DNA of 64,000 bases from Flavobacterium sp. CF108 (GTDB lineage: Bacteria; Bacteroidota; Bacteroidia; Flavobacteriales; Flavobacteriaceae), in contig NZ_FQWW01000012.1 of assembly GCF_900129795.1 (NCBI RefSeq), positions 62,001-126,000 of the forward strand. Direction: 5' to 3'. The notes under the pieces are model-generated. The model worked only from the letters and a program-made list of their open reading frames with translations. It made no database searches and had not been told where the DNA came from. Both the position numbers and the translations under genes were made by a program. Positions 17,701 to 25,743 of this stretch are shown here, one piece after another. The first letter of the stretch is position 1. Every line of letters begins with the position of its first letter.

Positions 17701-19078
17701 AAAAACTGTTAAAGGTGAAGACAGCGAAGGTAATGCGGTAGATATCGTAGTATCACGTTCAACTGAATTAAAATTAGTTGATGAGAAAACTGGAATCGTC
17801 TTAAATACACATAACATTCCTTACGGTTCTAGTATCTTTGTTAAAGATGGAGAAACTGTTGCTAAAGGAACTGTAATCTGTAAATGGGATCCATATAACG
17901 GTGTAATTGTTTCTGAGTTTACTGGTAAGATTGCTTACGAGGATTTAGAGCAAGGACAATCGTTCATGGTGGAGATCGATGAGCAGACTGGTTTCCAGGA
18001 AAAAGTAATTTCTGAGGCTAGAAATAAAAAATTAATCCCAACGTTATTAGTTTATGGTAAAGAAGGTGAATTAATTCGTTCTTACAACTTACCAGTAGGT
18101 GCACACTTAATGGTTGAAAACGGTGAGAAAATTAAAGCAGGTAAAGTATTAGTAAAAATCCCACGTCGTTCTTCTAAAGCAGGCGATATCACGGGAGGTT
18201 TACCAAGAATTACTGAGTTGCTTGAGGCTCGTAACCCTTCAAACCCAGCGGTTGTATCTGAAATTGATGGTGTTGTTTCTTTTGGAAAAATCAAAAGAGG
18301 TAACCGTGAGATCGTTATCGAATCTAAATTTGGTGAAATTAAAAAGTATTTAGTTAAGCTTTCTAGCCAAATTTTAGTACAAGAAAATGACTTCGTAAGA
18401 GCGGGAGTTCCATTGTCTGACGGTGCAATTACACCAGATGACATCTTAAGAATTCAAGGTCCAGCTGCTGTTCAACAGTACTTGGTAAATGAAATTCAAG
18501 AGGTTTACCGTTTACAAGGGGTAAAAATTAATGACAAGCACTTTGAGGTAGTTATTCGTCAAATGATGCGTAAAGTAAGAGTTCAGGATCCAGGAGATAC
18601 ATTATTCCTAGAAGACCAATTAATTCACACTAAAGATTTCATCGTTCAAAACGATAAATTATATGGTATGAAAGTAGTTGAAGACGCTGGAGATTCTGCT
18701 GTATTGAAACCAGGTCAGATTATTTCACCTCGTGATTTACGTGATGAAAATTCATTATTGAAACGAAATGATAAAAATCTTGTTGTAGCAAGAGACGTAA
18801 TTACTGCAACTGCAACGCCAGTTCTACAAGGTATTACAAGAGCTTCGTTACAAACTAAATCATTCATTTCTGCGGCTTCATTCCAGGAGACAACGAAAGT
18901 ACTTAACGAAGCTGCTGTAGCTGGTAAAGTAGATGATTTAGAAGGATTAAAAGAAAATGTAATTGTTGGACACAGAATTCCTGCGGGAACTGGTATGAGA
19001 GAATACGATAACACTATCGTAGGATCTAAAGACGATTATAATGAAATGATGGCTAATAAAGAAGAATATATTTATTAA
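14771..19078 (+). CDS. rpoC: DNA-directed RNA polymerase subunit beta'
   Basis: About 1435 residues. The frame extends upstream to a GTG at 14723, but the conserved N-terminus is [20 protein letters not shown], so the ATG at 14771 (or 14774) is chosen. Features are the zinc-binding [20 protein letters not shown] near the N-terminus, the catalytic [14 protein letters not shown] metal site, the trigger-loop region [13 protein letters not shown], and the second zinc cluster around [13 protein letters not shown]. The length is normal for the phylum. It is followed after 11 bases by a DUF3467 gene. Confidence 0.97.
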   Translation: [1435 protein letters not shown]

Positions 19079-19089
19079 TTTAGGAAACT

Positions 19090-19401
19090 ATGAGTAATCC
19101 GAAACAACAACAAGAGCAAATTAACATTGAGTTAGACGAAAGTATTGCAGAAGGAATTTATTCTAATCTTGCGATTATCAATCACTCATCATCAGAATTT
19201 GTTTTAGATTTTGTCAGCATTATGCCGGGTATTCCTAAAGCCAAGGTAAAGTCAAGAATTGTCTTGACACCACAACATGCTAAAAGATTATTAAGAGCAA
19301 TAGGTGAAAATATCCATAGATTTGAGGCCGCTCACGGCGAAATCAAAGAAACGGAACAAGCACCAATACCGCTTAATTTTGGTCCGGCAGGACAAGCATA
19401 A
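19090..19401 (+). CDS. DUF3467 family protein
   Basis: A 103-residue protein starting MSNPKQQQEQINIELDESIA and containing EGIYSNLAIINHSSSEFVLD and KSRIVLTPQHAKRLLRAIGE, the pattern of DUF3467. No enzymatic motif or membrane segment is seen. It is tightly linked to rpoC (11 bases) and shares the terminator at 19407, so it is co-expressed with RNA polymerase. Its function is unknown; the linkage suggests a transcription-related accessory (inference). Confidence 0.8.
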   Translation: MSNPKQQQEQINIELDESIAEGIYSNLAIINHSSSEFVLDFVSIMPGIPKAKVKSRIVLTPQHAKRLLRAIGENIHRFEAAHGEIKETEQAPIPLNFGPAGQA

Positions 19402-19406
19402 ATTTT

Positions 19407-19435
19407 AAAGCCCCATTTTAATGGGGCTTTTTTTT
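19407..19435 (+). terminator. terminator of the rpoBC operon
   Basis: AAAGCCCCAT (19407-19416), loop TTTA, ATGGGGCTTT (19421-19430), then more T. A strong rho-independent terminator just after DUF3467. Confidence 0.92.
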
Positions 19436-19743
19436 GCTTTAGAGTTAACAATAAATGCAGTTAATCTGATTTAATATACTTTAATCGACTAAATTTTCCT
19501 GCGTGGTTATATTGTTCTAATTTGGCTCTGCCTATGAAAGATTAATTTTTGAAATATAATGACTTAGTAAGGTTGATTTAATTCAAATTAAAAAAAAGCG
19601 CTAATCAAATTAGCGCTTTTTTTATGCTCAAAAACGAATGAATCAATTTATAATTTGAAAATATTTTAATCTCTTCCCAACCTTTTTATTTAAAATGTAC
19701 TCTATATAAGTAAGAACCACTAACAAAGGTTTTAACTTAAATA
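19436..19743 (+). other. intergenic region with an orphan terminator
   Basis: 308 bases without a convincing protein gene. It holds a second strong terminator (19591-19623) about 160 bases beyond the rpoBC one, with no gene between the two. A short non-coding RNA is possible. The rest shows nothing recognisable. Confidence 0.6.
19591..19623. terminator. orphan rho-independent terminator
   Basis: AGCGCTAAT (19598-19606) pairs with ATTAGCGCT (19609-19617) across CA, flanked by an A-run before and a T-run after, so it could work in both directions. No annotated gene ends here. Confidence 0.85.
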
Positions 19744-20487
19744 ATGTATAGTATGAAAAAGAAATTCACCTTAGAAATAAAAAATCCTTGTTCTGAAAAT
19801 TTTGATAAAATGATTCCTAACGCTAGCGGTTCATTTTGTGATTCATGCATGAAAAATGTGATTGATTTAAGTAAAAAAACGAATTCTGAAGTTGCCAGGT
19901 TCATTGCCGGAAATAAAGATGCAAACATTTGCGCACGATTAAAAACTACACAGCTTGAAGAACAATTTGAATACAGTGAGACTTCTAAAATCAATACTTT
20001 AAAATATGCAGCAGTTGCAGCAACTATTTTACTTGCCTCAAATCTTACTGCACAAGAAAAGGAGCCTGTTAAAATTGAAAAAGCCTGTGCAGAGCCTATG
20101 TATAGATTAGGCAAAGTGGTTTCTAATCAAACTGTAAATGAAGAAGTCCTGGTTACAGTAAAAGGAAAATTATTAGAAGCAAAAACACATAAACCTTTTA
20201 ATAAAGAAACATATCCAGATTTAATGTTATCTGTTAATGGTTCACAAAATCCTGTGAAAGTAAATCCAAAAACAGGAGAGTTTTCTATAGCAGCGCAAGT
20301 TTCAAAAAACAGCAAAACGTTAATAGTCACTATTTCAGGAAGCGATTATTATCTTTCAAAAGAAATACCTTTTACTATAAAAGCAGTTAAAAATAATGTT
20401 TTATCACAAAATATAATTATTGATGCAGATGAGCTGACTAAAATTTTTATTGCCGGCGGATTAGGAATTAATTATACAGATCAATAA
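19744..20487 (+). CDS. Cys-rich N-terminal membrane protein with C-terminal carboxypeptidase-regulatory-like region
   Basis: 247 residues (an ATG at 19753 is an equally good start). The N-terminus has a four-cysteine pattern: Cys16, then FCDSC (Cys32, Cys35), then Cys63 in NICARL. A membrane helix covers about residues 86-103, ending in a TAQ cleavage-like site. The rest is predicted to be beta-rich (VTVKGKLLEAKTHKPFNKET), reminiscent of CarboxypepD_reg-like domains. Similar Bacteroidota proteins share the N-terminal C-x15-C-x2-C-x27-C segment ahead of a membrane helix. Its role is unknown, perhaps metal binding or redox sensing in the cytoplasm (inference). It is monocistronic. Confidence 0.6.
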   Translation: MYSMKKKFTLEIKNPCSENFDKMIPNASGSFCDSCMKNVIDLSKKTNSEVARFIAGNKDANICARLKTTQLEEQFEYSETSKINTLKYAAVAATILLASNLTAQEKEPVKIEKACAEPMYRLGKVVSNQTVNEEVLVTVKGKLLEAKTHKPFNKETYPDLMLSVNGSQNPVKVNPKTGEFSIAAQVSKNSKTLIVTISGSDYYLSKEIPFTIKAVKNNVLSQNIIIDADELTKIFIAGGLGINYTDQ

Positions 20488-20513
20488 AACAAAATGTTGG
20501 GGATGTAATGAAA

Positions 20514-20538
20514 AAAGGCTGTCTATTAGACAGCCTTT
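20514..20538. terminator. bidirectional terminator between convergent genes
   Basis: AAAGGCTGTCT (20514-20524), loop ATT, AGACAGCCTTT (20528-20538), with A and T flanks on the two sides. It serves the gene ending at 20487 and prfC ending at 20559 on the other strand. Confidence 0.88.
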
Positions 20539-20558
20539 ATATTTTTCTAAAGAAGTGA

Positions 20559-22151
20559 TTAATCAAACTCAGAAGTAAAGTATAATTTCACACTTGGATA
20601 TTTACTTTGTGTCATTTGAATTGTAAAATCAGAATCGGCTAAAAATACCAACTGACCGTATTTATCGTGGGCAAGGAATTTTTGTTTGATACGTTTAAAT
20701 TCTTTGAACTCTTCATTTTTAGCATCATCAGGTTTTACCCAGCAAGCTTTGTGAACAGGGAAGTTTTCATAAGTACATTTTGCACCGTATTCGTGCTCTA
20801 AACGATATTGAATAACTTCATATTGAAGTGCTCCAACAGTTCCAATAACTTTACGATTATTCAGTTCTAAAGTAAACAACTGTGCAACACCTTCATCCAT
20901 TAACTGATCGACCCCTTTTTCTAATTGCTTAGCTTTCATAGGATCGGCGTTGTTGATGTATCTAAAGTGTTCCGGAGAGAAACTTGGAATTCCTTTAAAG
21001 CTCATTACTTCACCTTCAGTTAAAGTATCTCCAATTTTAAAGTTTCCTGTATCGTGTAAACCCACAATATCACCCGGATAAGAAATATCAACGATTTCTT
21101 TTTTCTCTGCGAAGAAGGCATTCGGACTTGAAAATTTTAAATTTTTCTTCTGACGAACGTGATAATAAGGTTTGTTTCTTTCGAAAGTTCCAGAAACAAT
21201 TTTTATAAAAGCTAAACGGTCACGGTGTTTCGGATCCATGTTAGCGTGAATTTTAAATACAAAACCAGACATTTTTTCTTCTGCCGGATCAACCAAACGA
21301 GTTTCAGAATCTTTTGGTCTTGGAGATGGAGCAATTGTCACGAAACAATCTAACAATTCACGAACTCCAAAATTATTTAATGCAGAACCAAAAAATACAG
21401 GCTGAATTTTTCCATCTAAATAATCCTGACGCTCAAACTTTGGATAAACTTCATCAATCAATTCTAATTCTTCACGAAGTTTTTCAGCTGCTTTTTGCCC
21501 AACAATTTTATCTAATTCAGGATTGTTTTGAACATCAGAAAATGCAATAGTTTCTTCGATATTTTTACGGCTGTCTCCGCTGAAAAGATTAATGTTTTCT
21601 TCCCAAAGATTATAAATTCCCTGAAAATCGTAACCCATTCCAATAGGAAAACTTAAAGGTGTAACTTTTAATCCCAGTTTTTGCTCTACTTCATCCATTA
21701 AATCAAAAGCATCTTTACCTTCACGGTCTAACTTATTGATGAAAACAATCATAGGAATGTTACGCATTCTACAAACAGCAACCAATTTTTCCGTTTGTTC
21801 CTCAACCCCTTTTGCAACGTCAATAACAACGATTACACTATCAACTGCGGTTAAAGTTCTAAAAGTATCTTCGGCAAAATCCTTGTGTCCCGGAGTATCA
21901 AGGATATTGATTTTTTTATCTTTATAATTAAAAGCAAGTACAGAAGTCGAAACCGAAATACCTCTCTGGCGTTCGATCTCCATAAAGTCACTCGTTGCTC
22001 CTTTTTTAATTTTATTATTTTTTACAGCTCCAGCTTCCTGAATCGCCCCTCCAAATAATAATAATTTTTCCGTTAATGTTGTTTTACCGGCATCGGGATG
22101 CGATATAATTCCAAATGTTCTTCTGCGTTGTATTTCTTTTAAAAAGCTCAT
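20559..22151 (-). CDS. prfC: peptide chain release factor 3
   Basis: A 530-residue translational GTPase that removes RF1/RF2 from the ribosome after termination. G1 is SHPDAGKTTLTEKLLLFGG, switch I includes RQRGISVSTSVLAF, G3 is DTPGHKDFAEDTFRTL and G4 is NKLDREG. The C-terminal half carries the RF3-specific domain (FSPEHFRYINNADPMKAKQL). The length equals that of E. coli RF3. It is transcribed alone from a start near 22151 with a -7 element at 22171-22178. Confidence 0.96.
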   Translation of the reverse strand: MSFLKEIQRRRTFGIISHPDAGKTTLTEKLLLFGGAIQEAGAVKNNKIKKGATSDFMEIERQRGISVSTSVLAFNYKDKKINILDTPGHKDFAEDTFRTLTAVDSVIVVIDVAKGVEEQTEKLVAVCRMRNIPMIVFINKLDREGKDAFDLMDEVEQKLGLKVTPLSFPIGMGYDFQGIYNLWEENINLFSGDSRKNIEETIAFSDVQNNPELDKIVGQKAAEKLREELELIDEVYPKFERQDYLDGKIQPVFFGSALNNFGVRELLDCFVTIAPSPRPKDSETRLVDPAEEKMSGFVFKIHANMDPKHRDRLAFIKIVSGTFERNKPYYHVRQKKNLKFSSPNAFFAEKKEIVDISYPGDIVGLHDTGNFKIGDTLTEGEVMSFKGIPSFSPEHFRYINNADPMKAKQLEKGVDQLMDEGVAQLFTLELNNRKVIGTVGALQYEVIQYRLEHEYGAKCTYENFPVHKACWVKPDDAKNEEFKEFKRIKQKFLAHDKYGQLVFLADSDFTIQMTQSKYPSVKLYFTSEFD

Positions 22152-22170
22152 ATTTTGTATAAATAGGTTG

Positions 22171-22178
22171 CAAAAGTA
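22171..22178 (-). promoter_or_regulatory. -7 promoter element of prfC
   Basis: Minus-strand TACTTTTG matches TAnnTTTG and lies 20 bases before the prfC start. No well-spaced TTG was found upstream. Confidence 0.5.
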
Positions 22179-22253
22179 CTATTAATTACGGCTTAATAAA
22201 AATATTCAGTTCTTAAATTGAAAGCGATAACTTTTCAAAACATCACTTTTTAT

Positions 22254-22286
22254 AAAAAAATAAGGCTGTTTTTAAAAACAGCCTTA
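22254..22286 (-). terminator. terminator of the alpha-amylase gene
   Basis: The palindrome TAAGGCTGTTTTT/AAAAACAGCCTTA (22261-22286) is followed, read on the minus strand, by a run of T (the A-run at 22254-22260). It sits just past the amylase stop. Confidence 0.88.
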
Positions 22287-22306
22287 CATTGATATTGAAA
22301 AATAAA

Positions 22307-23746
22307 TTACTGGTTAATTGACCAAACAGAATATCCTTTTGGCGGACATTGAATTTTTACCCATTTATCGGCTTGAGTTGTTGGGTACCAAGTCGAATTT
22401 CCTGTAAAATCTTTAATCTGTGTATTGGCCCAATTGGTTTGAATCCATCTTTCCTGCCAAGCATCAGAATTATTGATGTAAACAACCAATCCAGGATTTC
22501 CGTTGTAACCGTTTCTTCTTGCTACATATTCGTCATTATCAGAATATAAAATAGAAGTTGTACCCGTTGCTTTGTTGTTATGAATCCAGATCAAGTTGTT
22601 TAATTTCGCTTTATCCAGCCATTCTTCATAATCTCTGTAGAAAATTGTTGGATATCCTTCATGAGTTAAAATATAAGAATACGCCAGCATTTTGCTCCAA
22701 ATTTCATCTGTATCATGATTGGTTACAAAAGTCACCGCTTTATACGGATTTCTTTTCCACATCATATCATCATTCAAAAGCGCCAGATTATTGCCATCAA
22801 AAGCATCATTCATTTTATAATAACATGCAAAGTCAAAAACAGAGCTATTAGCAGCGTTTGCCCAGTCATTTAATATATTTACGTTTGAATCCCATAATTC
22901 TCCAACCGAAAATCCGCCTACATTAGCGTTCCATGAATTTACAACCCACGCGCCAAATCCTTTTACGTAATCAAATCTCCATCCGTCAAACTTCATGGTA
23001 TTTTTGTAATATTTACCAACTCCGTCAGTTCTAAGCCATAACCAATTTTGAACATTTGGAGCAGCGTGGCATAAATCTGGAAAACCACCAAAAGCACCTT
23101 CATCATTATTGCCATAACTGTTTTTGTAAAAGTCATTGTAAGTACGTGGAAATTTTCCTGAAGCTACTCCAGTAAAATTAGTCCATGTATTTGTTCCAGT
23201 GAACGGATTAGCTTCAGATTGACCGCCGCTATTGTGATTAATTACGATGTCGGCATATACTTTAAGGTTTTCAGTATGAGCATTTGTGATCAAACTTACT
23301 AGTTCTGTTTTAGAGCCAAATCTGGTTTCAGTAGAGCCATTCTGATTGTAATCTCCAAAATCAAAATAATCAGTAGGATCGTATCCCATAGAAAATGCAC
23401 CATTTTGTGCTTTTGAAGCAGGCGGTAACCATATTGAGCCAATTCCTGCATTACCCCAGGCAGCTACTTTACCGCTTACGGTATTCCACCAGGTTCCTCC
23501 AGCAGGAACATCCCAATAAAAAGCCTGCATCATTACACCTCCGCCCGGATTGTCTACATATTTTCCGGTTGGAGATGATAAAGAAGCTCCGGTGCTAAAA
23601 GGTTTTCCATCGTGGTTAGTGACATTGATAATTTTAAATTGCTGACTTTCTGCTTTAGCGTCAACATCATTCGTTTCATTTGTACAAGAATACAAAAAGG
23701 TTGTAATTGCAGTAAGAAAAAATAATCTTACAATAGGTTTTTTCAT
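22307..23746 (-). CDS. GH13 alpha-amylase, secreted lipoprotein
   Basis: A 479-residue starch-degrading enzyme. The signal peptide ends in the lipobox FLYSC, with lipidated Cys21 followed by acidic residues (TNETNDVD) that may favour surface export. The GH13 barrel shows YADIVINHNSGG, the nucleophile Asp259 in GWRFDYVKGF, the acid/base Glu283 in VGELWD, and Asp345 in VTNHDTD. The nucleophile motif resembles plant/archaeal-type amylases. A short C-terminal beta domain ends PPKGYSVWSINQ. It is not inside a Sus-type locus here (no SusC/SusD next to it) and is monocistronic. A LacI-like operator lies about 160 bases upstream. Confidence 0.93.
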   Translation of the reverse strand: MKKPIVRLFFLTAITTFLYSCTNETNDVDAKAESQQFKIINVTNHDGKPFSTGASLSSPTGKYVDNPGGGVMMQAFYWDVPAGGTWWNTVSGKVAAWGNAGIGSIWLPPASKAQNGAFSMGYDPTDYFDFGDYNQNGSTETRFGSKTELVSLITNAHTENLKVYADIVINHNSGGQSEANPFTGTNTWTNFTGVASGKFPRTYNDFYKNSYGNNDEGAFGGFPDLCHAAPNVQNWLWLRTDGVGKYYKNTMKFDGWRFDYVKGFGAWVVNSWNANVGGFSVGELWDSNVNILNDWANAANSSVFDFACYYKMNDAFDGNNLALLNDDMMWKRNPYKAVTFVTNHDTDEIWSKMLAYSYILTHEGYPTIFYRDYEEWLDKAKLNNLIWIHNNKATGTTSILYSDNDEYVARRNGYNGNPGLVVYINNSDAWQERWIQTNWANTQIKDFTGNSTWYPTTQADKWVKIQCPPKGYSVWSINQ

Positions 23747-23902
23747 AATAGATTGTGGTTAAGGTTAAATTAATAAAGTTTGAAATTGCTAATTTTAAGA
23801 CTTTAAAAACAAGATATTCTTATTTTTTGCAGCTATAAATTATTAATAACGCATCTAAAGTAGGGGTTTTTTGATTCGATTTGTTTTTGTAGGAAAATAG
23901 TT

Positions 23903-23920
23903 TTACAACGAAAACGTTGT
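23903..23920. promoter_or_regulatory. candidate LacI-type operator in the amylase/surA intergenic region
   Basis: A perfect inverted repeat, TACAACG-AAAA-CGTTGTA, resembles LacI-family operators that control maltose/starch genes. It sits between the divergent amylase (start 23746) and surA-like (start 24238) genes, 157 bases from the amylase ATG and just upstream of the surA-like promoter. No regulator gene is nearby. Function inferred. Confidence 0.5.
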
Positions 23921-24083
23921 AGTGTTTAAAACTTTTTTTTATAGGACTGAAAATCAACTGATATTGTTTTGGTCGTTTTTGGGTTAATGGCCTTTTGAAA
24001 AAGAAAAAGATTGAAGAATTAAACTTCTTGTCGTGAATTTAAATACGATCCACATAATTTTTTGTTAATACTATGGCTGATAG

Positions 24084-24113
24084 TTGTATTATGTAATTGA
24101 ATTGTTATTTTTG
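24084..24113 (+). promoter_or_regulatory. promoter of the surA-like gene
   Basis: TTG (24084-24086), 19 bases, TATTTTTG (24106-24113): a full consensus match. It gives a leader of roughly 120 bases. Confidence 0.65.
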
Positions 24114-24237
24114 TTCGTTTTATAAAAGAAAACAGAAGTTCATTATTTAGTTTTTGAGAATAGCTTTTGAAAATAAATAATAGCCCAATTAAATTTTAGA
24201 ATACAGATCTTTACATCCAAAAATTAAATTTAAAATA

Positions 24238-25665
24238 ATGTCATTAAAAAAATTGCAACTAAAAACAATTGATTATAAGGTAGTCTTAACAATGTGTTTT
24301 TTATTTTTTTTCAACTCAGTAATTTCAGCACAGGAAATTATTAAGGATGTTGTAGCAGAAAAGCCGGCAGAAACGGTACACGGAAAACAAAAAATTGACG
24401 GTATCATTGCTACGGTTGGAGATTATATTGTTTTAGATTCTGACATTGATAAAGGTTATTTAGAGATTGCAAGTCAGGGTGGTAATACTAAAGATATTAC
24501 AAGATGTCAAATGCTTGGTAAACTTTTAGAAGATAAATTATACGCACATCAGGCAATTCAGGATAGTATTATTGTAAGCGATGCCGAAGTTAGAGGGATG
24601 ATGGAAGAACGTTTGAATTATATGATTCAGCAAGTTGGAGATATCAATAAAGTGGTTGAATATTATAAAAAGAGTTCTGTAGAAGAATTTAAAACATATT
24701 TTGCTGACATCTTAAAAGAGCAAAAATTAGCCTCAGAAATGAGAGATAAAATTGTAAAAGATGTAGAAATTACTCCAGAGGAAGTTCGTAATTTCTTTAA
24801 AAAAATCCCTAAAGATGAATTGCCAACTTTTGGAGCAGAAATGGAAGTAGCGCAGATTGTTACTGAGCCTAAAGTTTCTAATGAAGATAAGCAAAAGGTT
24901 AAAGATAGATTAATCGCTATTAGACAAGATGTTTTAGAAGGTTCAAGTTTTGCTACAAAAGCAGTTTTGTACTCTCAGGATCCTGGATCTGCACCAAATG
25001 GAGGTTATTATAAAATGACACGTAAAACGCCTTTCGTAAAAGAATTTAAGGATGTAGCGTTTAGTTTGCAGGAAGGTGAAATTTCTCAGCCATTTGAAAC
25101 TACTTTTGGTTTCCACATTATAATGGTTGACAAAATAAAAGGACAGGAAGTTGAATTAAGACATATTTTAATTGCTCCAGTAGTTTCTGAAAGTGCTTTG
25201 AAAGAAGCTAAAGAAAGAGCGGCAAATATTAGAGAGAAAATCGTAAGCAAGCAAATTACTTTTGCAGAGGCTGCAAGAACAGAATCTGACGAAAAAGAAA
25301 CCAGAGCAAACGGAGGAACTTTAATAAATCCAAACACTCAGGATACTCGTTTTGAATTAACTAAAATGGATCCAACTTTATACGGTCAGGTTTCTAATTT
25401 AAAAGATGATGAAGTTTCTCAGCCGCTTTTAAATACAGATGATAAAGGGAAGAAAACGTATAAATTAATCACTGTTACAAACAGAATCGACGAACATACT
25501 GCTGACTATGCTAAGGATTACACGAAAATTAAAGAATTAGCATTAAAAGAAAAACAAATCAACGCAATTGCAAAATGGTTTGATACTAAAATTAAAGATA
25601 CTTATATCAAAATTATTGGAGAGTACAGAGATTGTACGTTTGCTAATAACTGGTTGAAAAAATAA
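24238..25665 (+). CDS. surA: SurA-type periplasmic peptidyl-prolyl isomerase
   Basis: A 475-residue outer-membrane protein chaperone. An N-terminal signal-like hydrophobic segment (about residues 15-31, ending VISAQ) is followed by a SurA-like N-terminal chaperone region (KIDGIIATVGDYIVLDSDID). Two parvulin domains follow: the first includes VLYSQDPGSAPNGGYYKM and GFHIIMVDKIKGQEV, and the second starts at LRHILIAPV. It likely escorts beta-barrel proteins across the periplasm. It has its own promoter and a terminator at 25682, so it is monocistronic. Confidence 0.88.
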   Translation: MSLKKLQLKTIDYKVVLTMCFLFFFNSVISAQEIIKDVVAEKPAETVHGKQKIDGIIATVGDYIVLDSDIDKGYLEIASQGGNTKDITRCQMLGKLLEDKLYAHQAIQDSIIVSDAEVRGMMEERLNYMIQQVGDINKVVEYYKKSSVEEFKTYFADILKEQKLASEMRDKIVKDVEITPEEVRNFFKKIPKDELPTFGAEMEVAQIVTEPKVSNEDKQKVKDRLIAIRQDVLEGSSFATKAVLYSQDPGSAPNGGYYKMTRKTPFVKEFKDVAFSLQEGEISQPFETTFGFHIIMVDKIKGQEVELRHILIAPVVSESALKEAKERAANIREKIVSKQITFAEAARTESDEKETRANGGTLINPNTQDTRFELTKMDPTLYGQVSNLKDDEVSQPLLNTDDKGKKTYKLITVTNRIDEHTADYAKDYTKIKELALKEKQINAIAKWFDTKIKDTYIKIIGEYRDCTFANNWLKK

Positions 25666-25681
25666 TTTTTATTAAATAAAG

Positions 25682-25723
25682 AAAAAGAGTTAGTTTTATG
25701 AATTCATTCAACTAACTCTTTTT
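25682..25723 (+). terminator. terminator of the surA-like gene
   Basis: AAAAAGAGTTAGTT (25682-25695) pairs with AACTAACTCTTTTT (25710-25723), a 14-base stem ending in T. Confidence 0.88.
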
Positions 25724-25743
25724 AATTTAAAATATATTCATAA

